A stretch of 26,609 nt of DNA from a virus. The position numbers and the translations under genes are program-made. Within the stretch, counting starts at the first letter, position 1; every line of letters starts with the position of its first letter. The stretch is taken from positions 1 to 26,609 of IMG/VR virus record IMGVR_UViG_3300011113_000395. One strand, written 5' to 3'. Of this stretch, positions 5,718 through 11,993 are shown piece after piece. The notes under the pieces were generated by a model, which was given only the letters and a program-made list of their open reading frames with translations, made no database searches and was not told the origin of the DNA.

Positions 5718-6310
5718 TTCAGTAATTTCTCAATAGATTTGTAATAATAGACAGCATTATGATCTTCTACACCATCAAATTTCTTATCATCAGCATCTTC
5801 CAAATGAATCTCTGGATGAGTGTGAACGTATCCATTGATATAAGGTGGAGTTTTAGGAACAACATCATCACCATGAACAAAACGAAGATGCTCTACATTC
5901 TTTAGTCTTTCTCTCAAACCTCTACCACCTGGACGAGGAGATCCAATTGTGATAATTGCTAGGTCTGGTGCAGACTTAAGCATAAGGTCAGCAACGACAG
6001 TCGCAGTCGCACCACCAAGAGAGTGTCCTGCAAGAATCAGTTTTCTACCCTTCTCAAGGGACTCAAAATTTAATACCAATTCCGTGATCGTTCGGGTAGC
6101 ATTATCCTTAAATCCTCTATGAGTGTCTTCACTGCGGAATAAAAATTTTAGATTAGTTGCCCAGTCTGATGTTTCATTGGTTCCTTCAATTGCGAGGATA
6201 CAATATCCAGGAATACTCTTATCTACAATGAAATCATTCTTATCAGCATAAACATCAACACAATTTTTAACTGCCTTCAGAATCACTTCTGTGGGTAGTG
6301 TCGTGTTCAT
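5714..6310 (-). CDS. class 3 lipase (alpha/beta hydrolase)
   Basis: This 198-residue protein has the full lipase-3 signature. The oxyanion strand is ILAIEGTN (38-45) and the nucleophile elbow is LAGHSLGGA with Ser97. The acid is in HGDDVVPKTP (Asp148 or Asp149) and the His in VEDHNAV (His184). TIGSPRPG, the usual strand after the elbow, is also present. It should hydrolyse ester bonds in lipids. There is no signal peptide, so access to membranes would be from the cytoplasmic side or after lysis. It is coupled to small membrane proteins on both sides. The 50-aa membrane protein overlaps its start by 44 bases. A lipase within lysis-type genes suggests membrane damage or lipid recycling. Confidence 0.88.
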   Translation of the reverse strand: MNTTLPTEVILKAVKNCVDVYADKNDFIVDKSIPGYCILAIEGTNETSDWATNLKFLFRSEDTHRGFKDNATRTITELVLNFESLEKGRKLILAGHSLGGATATVVADLMLKSAPDLAIITIGSPRPGGRGLRERLKNVEHLRFVHGDDVVPKTPPYINGYVHTHPEIHLEDADDKKFDGVEDHNAVYYYKSIEKLLK

Positions 6311-6419
6311 CTTTCATCTCCTCGTTTGCTAACCGTAGTATATAGTAAATGATATACAATACAAAGATAAGTCCTGGAACAAGAATTGCCATTACTCCCC
6401 AGGGAAAATCTTGAGGCAT
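6267..6419 (-). CDS. 50-aa single-span membrane protein overlapping the lipase
   Basis: ATG at 6419 overlaps the upstream stop (TAATG). The peptide begins MPQDFPWGVMAILVPG, has a hydrophobic span at about residues 8-28 (LIFVLYIIYYIL) and a charged tail, and ends at 6267 after overlapping the lipase start by 44 bases. The overlap, the coupling signal and the transmembrane pattern support a real gene. Its function is unknown. Confidence 0.65.
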   Translation of the reverse strand: MPQDFPWGVMAILVPGLIFVLYIIYYILRLANEEMKDEHDTTHRSDSEGS

Positions 6420-7165
6420 TAGAACTTACCTTCTACACAATAATCCGCTTTTTTATTTGGCGCATATTCCTTATGACCTTCTTGTGGTTTCATCCATCCA
6501 CATCCAATCAACCATTCCATCGTCATCGGAGTGGGTCTTACCTGCTCCCAGAGTGGTCCTTTCGCACACATCTCTAGGTGCTTTGCCGTTTGACCTAACT
6601 GTTCTTCTGCCCAGTTCGCATCTGCTTCCCAAGGCACAGCACGGCTTTGACCCATAGACTCATAAGAAAGCCTTGTGGTCTTCATTACCCAAGATGGTAT
6701 TTCAGCATCTTGATGAACCTGTGCCATAAATGCTGTTTCTATTCCACCACCCATACAGTCCTGAACAACGTGCCATCCTTCGTGACGTAGTGTTCCTAGA
6801 AACTCTCTTGGGTCTTTGAGTAACTCTTCATTTATAAAGAGACGGTTATACTTTGGTTTATATAACCCTACTGTTCTTGGTGTGAAATATCTAGGTGGAG
6901 CAATATAAACACCAACATTGACTTTCTCTAATCCTACTAAAATACGCTTGACTTCTTCTCTGAATGGGTCAAGTTCTTTTGCTTTGAGTAATTCTGATTC
7001 TGATGTAAGTTTCTCAACACCTTCAGTACATTCTAATAGAATCATACAACCCATCGCTGCCAAACTATATGGAGGTACAGTTGGTTGTTTCTTTACTATT
7101 TTTTCAGCACTTGCGGGAAGAACTAAACTTAATGATAGACCGATTGCCGTGAGGAGTTTTTTCAT
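6419..7165 (-). CDS. exported HExxH zinc-metallopeptidase-like protein
   Basis: The start at 7165 is chosen because GAGGGACGAGA precedes this ATG and a signal peptide follows at once (KKLLTAIGLSLSLVLPASA, cleavage before EKI). The frame is open 27 codons further up. The 248-residue product contains LRHEGWHVVQDC, with a His128-Glu129-x-x-His132 zinc motif, and a downstream EADANWAEEQ that could hold the third ligand. Six further cysteines suggest disulfides in the periplasm. It probably cleaves envelope proteins, or is a peptidase fold used for binding. It overlaps the 64-aa gene upstream by 4 bases and the 50-aa gene downstream. Confidence 0.7.
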   Translation of the reverse strand: MKKLLTAIGLSLSLVLPASAEKIVKKQPTVPPYSLAAMGCMILLECTEGVEKLTSESELLKAKELDPFREEVKRILVGLEKVNVGVYIAPPRYFTPRTVGLYKPKYNRLFINEELLKDPREFLGTLRHEGWHVVQDCMGGGIETAFMAQVHQDAEIPSWVMKTTRLSYESMGQSRAVPWEADANWAEEQLGQTAKHLEMCAKGPLWEQVRPTPMTMEWLIGCGWMKPQEGHKEYAPNKKADYCVEGKF

Positions 7166-7356
7166 TCTCGTCCCTCTTGATGATGTATCCAAACTTTCAA
7201 ATCTTTTACATACTTTCTTAAGGTTTCTGCTTGTAATAGGTGCCACTCTTCTTGTGTATCTAGATACAGTCTCATATGATTATCAACAGCATCTAGACAC
7301 TTTTTAATTACAGGATTCCAAGGCTCCCGAATCGGAGTGTTCCACTCTCGTGGCAT
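7162..7356 (-). CDS. small hydrophilic protein, unknown
   Basis: This 64-residue protein is rich in Trp, His and charged residues (REWNTPIREPWNPVIKK, then a predicted helix with QEEWHLLQAETLRKYVKDL). It has no membrane segment. It lies between the Lys-rich 35-aa gene and the exported metallopeptidase, overlapping the latter by ATGA. I do not recognise it. Confidence 0.65.
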   Translation of the reverse strand: MPREWNTPIREPWNPVIKKCLDAVDNHMRLYLDTQEEWHLLQAETLRKYVKDLKVWIHHQEGRE

Positions 7357-7362
7357 AATACC

Positions 7363-7470
7363 TCACTTTTTTTTACCACCGTTTTTTGCTTTGTTCGCCG
7401 TCGCATTTCCTTGGTTCTGCTTTTTATTATTAGCAGAACCTTTCTTGCCTTTGTTTGCGGATTTTGCCAT
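7363..7470 (-). CDS. 35-aa Lys/Asn-rich basic peptide
   Basis: ATG at 7470 overlaps the upstream stop as TAATG. The product is almost wholly Lys, Asn, Gly, Ala and Gln (AKSANKGKKGSANNKKQNQ...GGKKK), disordered and very basic. It could bind nucleic acid or acidic membranes. Coupled translation supports it as a gene. The low complexity gives no family. Confidence 0.6.
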   Translation of the reverse strand: MAKSANKGKKGSANNKKQNQGNATANKAKNGGKKK

Positions 7471-7799
7471 TATGCTCCACCTGTGCGGGGTTGAACTTGA
7501 CCTTCTTCCAGTGCTTCAACTCTTGCTTCAAGAGTTGCTTCAGGTGCTGGAGGTGTTGGAGGTGTTTCTACAACTTCTTCTCTGCGAGGCTCTTCTTCTT
7601 TTTTCTCATCCTCATCACCACCTTTCTTCATAGTATTAATACCAAAGGTAGCAGCAGAGGCAGTGAATACTGTCGCAATAAAAGTGGGGTCCATCTTAGA
7701 TAGAGCCCCAGCATAACTTGCGGTGAGAAGTGCGGCAGACCAACCCAAAATCGCAATACGAATAACTTGTCCCATAGCGTTTTCTTTTTTCTTATCCAT
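7470..7799 (-). CDS. holin-like two-span membrane protein
   Basis: Two hydrophobic helices (about residues 11-33, IRIAILGWSAALLTASYAGA, and 37-55, MDPTFIATVFTASAATFGI) are separated by a short turn. A charged Glu/Lys/Pro-rich C-terminal tail follows (KKGGDEDEKKEEEPRREE). At 109 residues the size, two spans and charged tail fit a class II holin. The gene lies among lytic enzymes and behind a late-type promoter. No experimental holin signature can be read from sequence, so holin is an inference. Met9 is an alternative start. Confidence 0.7.
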   Translation of the reverse strand: MDKKKENAMGQVIRIAILGWSAALLTASYAGALSKMDPTFIATVFTASAATFGINTMKKGGDEDEKKEEEPRREEVVETPPTPPAPEATLEARVEALEEGQVQPRTGGA

Positions 7800-7824
7800 C
7801 AGTTCCGTGTGATGAAGTCTGTCT

Positions 7825-7848
7825 TATTTAGGTTTTTAGAACCTAAAC
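7825..7848 (-). promoter_or_regulatory. Hairpin overlapping a late-type promoter
   Basis: CTAAATA on the minus strand (7825-7831) lies at the end of a perfect 8-bp stem, TTTAGGTT/AACCTAAA (7828-7835 with 7841-7848). The hairpin also covers the last codons of the 616-aa gene. It probably combines 3' end formation for that gene with the promoter of the holin-like gene. Confidence 0.45.
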
Positions 7849-9686
7849 TTAACATTTGCGGCAACAGAGTTATTAGTAACTCCGTTATTTACACCATGAG
7901 AACCTTCAACAATTAACAGTTCTTTATAGTCAACAGAGGCAGTTACACCATAAGAACTATCAGTTGCATAAGCACCTTCTACACTGACGCCAAAGAGATC
8001 TTTCTTCTTACCACCAAAACGAGTCTCTAACTTAAGACCTGCTTCACCAACATGTGTGGTGTTATCAGATGCAGCAACAACTCTTGCAGATTCTGGAGAT
8101 CCAGATTCAGTATATGCATTTCTACTTACATTCTGAACCGTGTGTCCAATAAATGGTTTGATGTTCTTAGTTAAGTGTAGATAGAGTCTATTAGAAACCC
8201 ACCACTCTGAACCAGTTGTTTCACCAGCATTATTGAATGTACCCTCAACTGTTCTGTTGTAGTTATATTTGCTGTTTGCAATTGCAGCATTTGTATTCAG
8301 AGTCAGTGTGTTGCCGTGGAATGTATTAAAGATTCCATGAACACCTTTGGTCTGTTGTGTGCTTGAGTCAACACCACGAAGGTTTATGTTGACTTGATTA
8401 TACTGGTAACCAACAGTCCAACCTTTGGATAAATCTACCTCAAAACCACCACCGAAAATCTTAGAGTCAGCAGAATATCCATCAGCATTATAAGACTGAA
8501 CGAATCTATTGTTCTCAAATACTCTGAGTTTCTGTTTTGTTCTGGTAGGTTCGTGATTTAAAAGTCCATTGATACCATCATTAACACCATCAAGAACTTC
8601 TAGTTGGTCAATACGTCCAAAATAATCTCTGGAGGCATATGCAACATCAACTGTTGCTGCTCCAGTTGTGACTGAAGTTGGTGTTCCGTCAGTATAAACT
8701 TGTGTATAAACGGGTGTGGTTGTAGTTGTAGTTGTGGTATATGCATTAACTTTTTGTCTACCACCACTTTCAGATGCTGTATGCTGCACCGTAGAAACAG
8801 GAACAACATTATAAGTTCTGGTTCTAACCCAATCAATTACGTTAGTCTGAGTAACAACTGTTGTTCCAGCATTATCATCAGTGGTAACTGAAGTTACAAC
8901 TGGTGTTCCATTCGTTGTAGTGGTAGAACCATCACTCCAAGTTGTTACTGTAACTGGAGTTGTGGTGGTTGTAACTGTGGTTGTTGGAATGGTTGTTACT
9001 GAAGAATCAGTGTAATGAGTTTCAGTTTGATTTCCATTAGCATCAGTTCCCATTACGTGACGATGAGGAGAACCATTTACAGTTCTGGTTCCATAAGTTG
9101 TTGATGTAGTAACAATGGAGTTTCCAGGAGCAGTTGAGGTAACTGTTGGAGGTGGAGGTGTTCCTCCAGTTTCATAAATGTCCAGAATACCATTTTGGTT
9201 AGCATCACCAGAAAGTGCTGCTGCTGAAAGACTTACGGTACTGGATAGGATAACATTATCCATAGGCATCCAGTTGACTGTTGGAGACCCAGCGGCATTA
9301 TATGTAAACTGATAATCACCAGCGGCAAGTCCAGTGAAAGTTACACCCTGCCAAGTGGATGATACCTGACTATTGCTTCCATAAGCAACGAGTTGTGATC
9401 CGTTAGAAGTAAAATAGTTTGTACCATCAATCAGTCCATCTGGTTTTGTTGCTGAAAGTAAAGTCCAATTGACGGTTGTTGGTGCAAAACTAGTTCCGTT
9501 GATACCTTGTAGAGTTAAAGTACCTTCGTTAAAAGTGGTTCCAGGATGCCAGTTACCATACCAGAAAGTAACCGATCCACCACCCCCACCAACATATCCA
9601 ATAGAGTTGGTGTGTGCTAATGCTGCTGTTGGTGCTCCCATCAAAAGAGCAGACGCTACAGCAAGCGCCCTCGTAGCGTAAGACAT
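7836..9686 (-). CDS. exported 616-aa protein with predicted C-terminal outer-membrane beta-barrel (autotransporter-like)
   Basis: A signal peptide (residues 1-24, ALAVASALLMGAPTAALA) is followed by a beta-rich N-terminal domain with SVTFWYGNWHPGTTF. Then come an EF-hand or dockerin-like loop, GDANQNGILD, and a long Thr/Val-rich linker (about 175-345) with runs such as TTTTTTTTPVYTQVYTDG. The last 270 residues alternate polar and aromatic residues, e.g. GWTVGYQYNQVNINLRGV and LFGVSVEGAYATDSSYGVT. They end in AANVKFRF, a terminal aromatic residue typical of barrels assembled by BAM. This layout matches an autotransporter or large outer-membrane protein. In a phage it could change the infected cell's surface or be a virion protein. 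A late-type promoter lies about 145 bases upstream. Confidence 0.75.
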   Translation of the reverse strand: MSYATRALAVASALLMGAPTAALAHTNSIGYVGGGGGSVTFWYGNWHPGTTFNEGTLTLQGINGTSFAPTTVNWTLLSATKPDGLIDGTNYFTSNGSQLVAYGSNSQVSSTWQGVTFTGLAAGDYQFTYNAAGSPTVNWMPMDNVILSSTVSLSAAALSGDANQNGILDIYETGGTPPPPTVTSTAPGNSIVTTSTTYGTRTVNGSPHRHVMGTDANGNQTETHYTDSSVTTIPTTTVTTTTTPVTVTTWSDGSTTTTNGTPVVTSVTTDDNAGTTVVTQTNVIDWVRTRTYNVVPVSTVQHTASESGGRQKVNAYTTTTTTTTPVYTQVYTDGTPTSVTTGAATVDVAYASRDYFGRIDQLEVLDGVNDGINGLLNHEPTRTKQKLRVFENNRFVQSYNADGYSADSKIFGGGFEVDLSKGWTVGYQYNQVNINLRGVDSSTQQTKGVHGIFNTFHGNTLTLNTNAAIANSKYNYNRTVEGTFNNAGETTGSEWWVSNRLYLHLTKNIKPFIGHTVQNVSRNAYTESGSPESARVVAASDNTTHVGEAGLKLETRFGGKKKDLFGVSVEGAYATDSSYGVTASVDYKELLIVEGSHGVNNGVTNNSVAANVKFRF

Positions 9687-9828
9687 AAGAATCCTCTATG
9701 ACTCAGTGTGTACTAAACGAAACAGACCGAAGTTTGTTTAAAAAAAGTAAAGTATTCACCAAGTCTTAGAGGACTCGGGCTATGTAGATTCAGACCAGTT
9801 AAGATCAAGAATCAGTTATGATTGAAAC

Positions 9829-9835
9829 TATTTAG
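9829..9835 (-). promoter_or_regulatory. Late-type promoter (CTAAATA)
   Basis: The minus strand reads CTAAATAGTTTC, starting at the base after the endolysin TAA. The leader to ATG 9686 is about 140 bases and holds short hairpins (AATCA/TGATT around 9810-9824). Confidence 0.55.
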
Positions 9836-10504
9836 TTATCCCTTCTTCCAGGATTCACCTTCTGCTTTTCTTCTACGTGCAAGACCTGCTTCAACATTAG
9901 AACCAGGATTGCGGTAGAGATATAAAGCATCGGGAACTAAATCCCATTCTTTATTCTTTAGGCGTTTAGTAATAGTATTAAAGTTATCGCCACCGTAAAA
10001 AGCGGCACCAAGATTATAAGCAAAGCTGAGCAAAGCTCCTCTTTTTCCATCTGACATTTCACTCCAATGTGGGATTTTTCTGAGTGCAGGAAGAAACTCT
10101 TTCTTGCACTGTTCAATCAGCAGTTCATCTGCTTCTGCTTGAGTTAGGGTATCACCCATCTTAAATGCCGAACCATCCTTCTTACGGGTGGATCCCCAAC
10201 CAATTGTGATTGGAAGTCCACCAGTCAGAGGATCTGGATATGCCTTTAAATGGCATCCCTCAAACTCCTTGATCAATTTGATGCCCATTTGAGGAACATC
10301 ATCACCACCTGTTACAGGAGCTGCAGCAGCAGGGGTTGCTGGTGCAGCACTAGTCTTTTTTCCGCGAAAGAGCTCCGCCCACTCTACGTTATCTTCCAGA
10401 TATTTAACAGGAAGATTATCTTCTAACCATTGAACTGCTTTAACATGATTAGGATTTCTTTCATCATAGAACTGAAAGAAATTATGAAGATCGATTCTTG
10501 CCAT
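9836..10504 (-). CDS. endolysin, GH24 (T4-type) lysozyme with N-terminal shared module
   Basis: ATG at 10504 follows GGAGGACAAA and gives 222 residues. Residues 1-50 are a module (DLHNFFQFYDERNPNHV, AVQWLEDNLP) also found at the start of the C39-like peptidase gene. An Ala/Pro linker (about 52-66) follows. The GH24 domain then has IKEFEGCHLKAYPDP and LPITIGWGST. Candidate catalytic residues are Glu82, Asp91 and Thr100, which match the Glu/Asp/Thr set of T4 lysozyme. It cleaves the MurNAc-GlcNAc bond of peptidoglycan. No signal peptide is present, so it needs a holin, perhaps the two-span protein at 7470-7799. The module may direct it to the virion or wall. Confidence 0.9.
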   Translation of the reverse strand: MARIDLHNFFQFYDERNPNHVKAVQWLEDNLPVKYLEDNVEWAELFRGKKTSAAPATPAAAAPVTGGDDVPQMGIKLIKEFEGCHLKAYPDPLTGGLPITIGWGSTRKKDGSAFKMGDTLTQAEADELLIEQCKKEFLPALRKIPHWSEMSDGKRGALLSFAYNLGAAFYGGDNFNTITKRLKNKEWDLVPDALYLYRNPGSNVEAGLARRRKAEGESWKKG

Positions 10505-10637
10505 TTTGTCCTCCGAAATTTGGAAAGTATATATTAAACAATTCACTTGCTTCTTTATGCTTACCGTGGTTGGTAAGTTTTTTGACTTCTTCTAAAATTT
10601 TTGCTTTAAATTCAGTCGAAAATTCTTCCCCATCCAT
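10482..10637 (-). CDS. 51-aa small charged protein between the two lytic enzymes
   Basis: AGGAGG precedes two consecutive ATGs (10640 and 10637); the second has the better spacing. The product is helical and charged (EEFSTEFKAKILEEVKKL, then GKHKEASELF) and ends NGKNRSS. It overlaps the end of the peptidase gene and the first bases of the endolysin, so the three are translated together. Its C-terminus matches that of the small gene before the peptidase (both end RSS), because both overlap the DNA coding for the shared module. Confidence 0.6.
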   Translation of the reverse strand: MDGEEFSTEFKAKILEEVKKLTNHGKHKEASELFNIYFPNFGGQNGKNRSS

Positions 10638-11283
10638 CATTGCCTCCTGGACACCAGCGGTGCTTAAGCATTGCCTTTGTATAAATGGTTTTCTTACCAT
10701 TTGTTACTGGTCCAGTATAGTTGTCATTGCATGAACCATATGGATCATTAACATAATATCCTTTACCATCTGGAGTTTTACCAATTACAACACACATGTG
10801 CCCACCAGTAGGTGCAGATAGAGGACCACGGTGCAGGATACCAATAACGACAGGTTTCCCAGCATCGAGACTTTTATCAACATCAGCAAAAGAAAGATTG
10901 TAACTAAAGTGTGACTTAACTCCATAAGCTGCCAGAACTTTTGTCTGGACGGCATGATCGGTTGTATCACCAATCTCAAATACTTTCTTAACATACTCAT
11001 CATCGCCTTTAATGCTTCCTGGCTTGAGGAAAGCAAGACACATAGCACATGACGAACTATTGCAAGTTCTATGTGCATCTCTGTAGTTGTCTACTTGATT
11101 GAAATATGGAACATCAAGTACTGCTGGAGTTGGTGGTTTTGTTCTGTAGATACCAATCCAATCAGTCTCTGCATCATCTAGGAATTGAGCGGGAAGGTTA
11201 TCCTCCAACCATTGTACCGCTGCTACATGATTATCATTCTTCTCATCATAAAATTTAAAAAAGTTATGAAGATCTAGAGTCAT
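10612..11283 (-). CDS. C39-like (papain-fold) peptidase with N-terminal shared module
   Basis: This 223-residue protein starts with the same module as the endolysin (DLHNFFKFYDEKNDNHV, AVQWLEDNLP, residues 3-31). After a Pro linker comes a C39-type domain: LDVPYFNQVD with Gln63, then RTCNSSSCAMCLA with Cys74 as the likely nucleophile. GGHMCVVIGKT carries His162, and YYVNDPYGS carries Asp180. The Cys/His/Asp order is that of bacteriocin-peptidase-like or NlpC-like peptidases. It probably cuts peptide cross-links in peptidoglycan, complementing the endolysin, or processes a protein. It sits between two small genes that overlap it. Its late-type promoter is the one before the GIY-YIG gene. Confidence 0.78.
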   Translation of the reverse strand: MTLDLHNFFKFYDEKNDNHVAAVQWLEDNLPAQFLDDAETDWIGIYRTKPPTPAVLDVPYFNQVDNYRDAHRTCNSSSCAMCLAFLKPGSIKGDDEYVKKVFEIGDTTDHAVQTKVLAAYGVKSHFSYNLSFADVDKSLDAGKPVVIGILHRGPLSAPTGGHMCVVIGKTPDGKGYYVNDPYGSCNDNYTGPVTNGKKTIYTKAMLKHRWCPGGNDGWGRIFD

Positions 11284-11467
11284 GTTCTTCTTCTCCTATG
11301 AATTCCAGTGAAAAAATATCATGTTCTTCAATGTTTGGGTTCAACCATTCGCTAAATTCTGATTTAATAGCAAAAGCGTCATCATAATCTTTTTCTTCAC
11401 ATAGAGTATGAATACGGTCAACTGCCCAATCATGTGATTTCTTGAGAGTCTTTTCTAAGGTTTCCAT
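11264..11467 (-). CDS. 67-aa small charged protein before the C39-like peptidase
   Basis: ATG at 11467 follows AAGGATT and lies inside the end of the nuclease gene. The frame is open further up but without a better start. The product is acidic and helical (TLEKTLKKSHDWAVDRIHTL, EEKDYDDAFAIKSEFSEW) and ends EEHDSRSS. It overlaps the peptidase start by 20 bases. Position, size and C-terminal end match the 51-aa gene before the endolysin. Confidence 0.6.
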   Translation of the reverse strand: METLEKTLKKSHDWAVDRIHTLCEEKDYDDAFAIKSEFSEWLNPNIEEHDIFSLEFIGEEEHDSRSS

Positions 11468-11885
11468 AGAAATAATCCTTACGCATATAGCGTCCAAGTA
11501 TATTGGAATTATAATACGCAGGTTCTCCTGTGTCAAGAGACTCTGTCAACACATTATTTAGGAAAAGTTGTTTGGTTTCTTCGAAGTTGCATTGTCCTTT
11601 TGTTTTGTGGAGGCTAAGGATTGTTCTGCTAAACGCATTCTTTCCCCAAAGCTTAACGTCATCTTTGAGCTCAGGACAGGAGCCGTAATATGCTTTCCAA
11701 TCGGACTCTGACTTAACTTTTCTAGATTTTCCTCTTGGTGTGCGGAAAGACCAGAAATACTTTCTACCAATATAACTACGACCAGTTTTATCGCAGTGTA
11801 TATGATAAACAAAACCAAAATTATCTTGAATATCAGAAGACTCAAAAATTTCCCCATTGAATCTCCAAGGGTTTTCATAGCTCAT
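11430..11885 (-). CDS. GIY-YIG-like nuclease
   Basis: This 151-residue protein has FGFVYHIHCDKTGRSYIGRKYF (23-44), a divergent GIY-YIG pair (VYH...YIG) with Arg41 following. Further on are SDWKAYYGSCPELKDDV, AFSRTILSLH and CNFEETKQLF, where Glu could be the metal ligand. Similar free-standing proteins occur in T4-like phages as putative endonucleases. Whether it acts as a homing nuclease or in DNA processing cannot be told. It has a late-type promoter (GATAAATA) just upstream and overlaps the 67-aa gene. Confidence 0.65.
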   Translation of the reverse strand: MSYENPWRFNGEIFESSDIQDNFGFVYHIHCDKTGRSYIGRKYFWSFRTPRGKSRKVKSESDWKAYYGSCPELKDDVKLWGKNAFSRTILSLHKTKGQCNFEETKQLFLNNVLTESLDTGEPAYYNSNILGRYMRKDYFYGNLRKDSQEIT

Positions 11886-11907
11886 ACTAAAGAACTTTAT
11901 GAGCTAT

Positions 11908-11914
11908 TATTTAT
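11908..11914 (-). promoter_or_regulatory. Late-type promoter (ATAAATA)
   Basis: The minus strand reads GATAAATAATAG, 22 bases before ATG 11885, in the gap after the terminator at 11945-11973. It probably drives the nuclease, peptidase and endolysin genes. Confidence 0.55.
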
Positions 11915-11944
11915 CTTTCAACCTTAGCAAAGCGATTCTAGCAA

Positions 11945-11973
11945 TAAAAAAGCACCCCTGTCAAGAGGTGCTT
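11945..11973 (-). terminator. Rho-independent terminator after the 533-aa gene
   Basis: On the minus strand AAGCACC (11967-11973) and GGTGCTT (11950-11956) form a 7-bp stem, extended by CTT/GGG-type pairs, and are followed by a T-run (11945-11950). It lies 20 bases past the stop at 11994. Confidence 0.8.
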
Positions 11974-11993
11974 AGGATTATGTTAGAATTTAA

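Noticed and set aside
6419-7246. Upstream start (7246) for the HExxH protein
   Set aside because: It would hide the signal peptide behind 27 charged residues and overlap most of the 64-aa gene. ATG 7165 has a good GAGGG signal.
8640-9150. Repetitive ACN/GTN-rich DNA that could look like a repeat array
   Set aside because: It encodes the Thr/Val-rich linker of the 616-aa protein. There are no equal-length repeats with spacers, so it is not CRISPR.
10785-11078. 97-aa minus-strand frame inside the C39-like peptidase gene
   Set aside because: It is out of frame with a gene that has clear catalytic motifs, and has no ribosome-binding site.
11558-11878. 106-aa frame with hydrophobic start inside the GIY-YIG-like gene
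   Set aside because: The alternative frame has no Shine-Dalgarno. The overlapping frame has the GIY-YIG pattern and sits right behind the promoter.
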